DNA from: Thermoleophilia bacterium
GTDB lineage: Bacteria > Actinomycetota > Thermoleophilia > Gaiellales > SKUG01
Reading direction: 5' to 3'
NCBI GenBank assembly: GCA_020438525.1
Contig: JAGQUL010000047.1
Coordinates: 1-7,704, forward strand
Length of the DNA: 7,704 nt
Under the pieces are notes generated by a model. The model saw only the letters and a list, made by a program, of their open reading frames with translations. It had not been told where the DNA came from and did not search any database. Positions 7,386 to 7,704 of the stretch are shown here, one piece after another. The position numbers were made by a program, and so were the translations under genes. Position 1 is the first letter of the stretch. The number at the start of each line of letters is the position of its first letter.

Positions 7386-7422
7386 CGTGACGAAAGTTGG
7401 CCTGGGCCGGAGCTTCGTTACG
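7386..7422. repeat. Palindromic element B
   Basis: Left end CGTGACGAA (7386-7394) and right end TTCGTTACG (7414-7422) pair with one mismatch position (7389). The core has a short inner hairpin, GGCCTGGGCC (7399-7408). It differs from element C at a single base within the 37. Confidence 0.8.
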
Positions 7423-7458
7423 CCTGGGTCGACCGCGACCATGATCGCACCAGGCGCA

Positions 7459-7495
7459 CGTAACGAAAGTTGGCCTGGGCCGGAGCTTCGTTACG
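7459..7495. repeat. Palindromic element C, containing the stop codon of the upstream gene
   Basis: Left end CGTAACGAA (7459-7467) and right end TTCGTTACG (7487-7495) are a perfect 9-bp inverted repeat around the same core as element B. The TAA stop of the truncated minus-strand gene (7493-7491) lies in the right arm, so a transcript of that gene would form this stem directly at its stop codon. Confidence 0.8.
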
Positions 7496-7704
7496 CGTCC
7501 GAGTGCAGCGGCTGCGGCGCATGGTCGGGCAGCAGGGCGCGATACGCCGCCGCGACGTCGGTTGCGGTGCACGCGCTGCCACCCTGGTCGTTCACCCAGC
7601 GAAGCAGCTGGCGGTACTGCGTGGTCCAGCCGTCGTCGTCCACGTTGCAGAGCCGGTCGTTGTGCACGAGCAGGCTCGCGCTGCCGCGCACGTCCCGAAC
7701 GCGC
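7491..7704 (-). CDS. C-terminal end of an unidentified protein, possibly polysaccharide deacetylase-like (partial)
   Basis: The frame is open from the window edge (7703) to TAA at 7493-7491, giving about 70 residues. A GTG at 7691 is in frame, but the codons before it are also open (RVRD), so the gene most likely began outside the window. The fragment contains SLLVHNDRLCNVDDDGW, then TTQYRQLLRWVNDQGG and TATDVAAAYRALL. A hydrophobic strand ending in H-N or H-D, then a helix with LLRWV, a glycine turn and a final T..D/E.A helix is how the last motif of NodB-type (CE4) deacetylases often looks. This fits a glycan locus, but the key metal-binding motifs lie off the edge, so the assignment is tentative. 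The final residues (LPDHAPQPLHSDA) look like a disordered tail. Confidence 0.6.
   Translation of the reverse strand, partial: RVRDVRGSASLLVHNDRLCNVDDDGWTTQYRQLLRWVNDQGGSACTATDVAAAYRALLPDHAPQPLHSDA

Larger units (their letters stand above)
7313..7496. repeat. Array of three palindromic elements with exact 73-bp period
   Basis: Three 37-bp elements start at 7313, 7386 and 7459. Each begins with CGYRACGAA and ends with TTCGTTRCG, and is preceded by GGCRCA (7307-7312, 7380-7385, 7453-7458). The two linkers are each 36 bp and share GATCGCAC at the same offset (7370-7377 and 7443-7450). The second and third units match over 54 bases (7370-7423 against 7443-7496) with four mismatches, at 7378, 7379, 7383 and 7389. 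The first unit has the same ends but a different core. The array fills most of the region between the upstream gene's stop and the sulfotransferase. The third element contains the TAA of the upstream gene. The array could be a set of protein-binding sites, a transcript-end structure, or copies of a dispersed palindromic repeat. Confidence 0.85.

Noticed and set aside
7269..7442. Longer sulfotransferase starting at the GTG/ATG-like codons up to 7442
   Set aside because: The extra 58 residues translate the palindromic repeats, add cysteines and arginines atypical of the family, and move the P-loop too far from the N-terminus.
7313..7496. Possible short CRISPR array (37-bp repeats, 36-bp spacers, three copies)
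   Set aside because: The sizes are right for CRISPR, but the two linkers share bases at matching offsets (GATCGCAC, GGCRCA), the first repeat has a different core, and no cas gene is visible. A tandem palindromic repeat explains it better.

Overview
This is a very GC-rich window (roughly 70% by eye) in which every supported gene lies on the minus strand. Tight gene packing, ATG/GTG starts with overlapping stops and strong G/C bias at wobble positions suggest a high-GC bacterium. An actinomycetote, perhaps of the Thermoleophilia type, is my best guess, but this is inference and not a search result. In the direction of transcription (high to low coordinates) the order is: the C-terminal end of an unidentified protein that resembles the end of a polysaccharide deacetylase (7704-7491); a 222-bp intergenic region; a PAPS-dependent sulfotransferase (7268-6234); a large polytopic membrane protein of 780 aa (6220-3878); a Wzx-like polysaccharide flippase of 499 aa (3878-2379); a second large polytopic membrane protein of 773 aa, paralogous to the first (2382-61); and probably the first 21 codons of a further gene (64-1).

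From the sulfotransferase onward the genes form one tight transcription unit: a 13-bp gap holding a Shine-Dalgarno sequence, a 1-nt TGATG overlap, a 4-nt ATGA overlap and a probable 4-nt GTGA overlap. The content points to assembly of a cell-envelope or exported glycan. The flippase would move a lipid-linked oligosaccharide across the membrane. The two paralogous membrane proteins would act on it at the outer face, in the manner of GT-C glycosyltransferases or polymerases. The sulfotransferase would add sulfate to the glycan or its precursor. The roles of the two membrane proteins are inferred from architecture and context only.

The most unusual part is the intergenic region. It carries three 37-bp elements with matching palindromic ends (CGYRACGAA ... 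TTCGTTRCG) that start at 7313, 7386 and 7459, exactly 73 bp apart (37-bp element plus 36-bp linker). The linkers share conserved bases, which argues against CRISPR. A spacing of 73 bp is close to seven turns of B-DNA, so the palindromes would lie on the same helical face. A separate 14-bp perfect palindrome lies 26 bp upstream of the sulfotransferase start codon.
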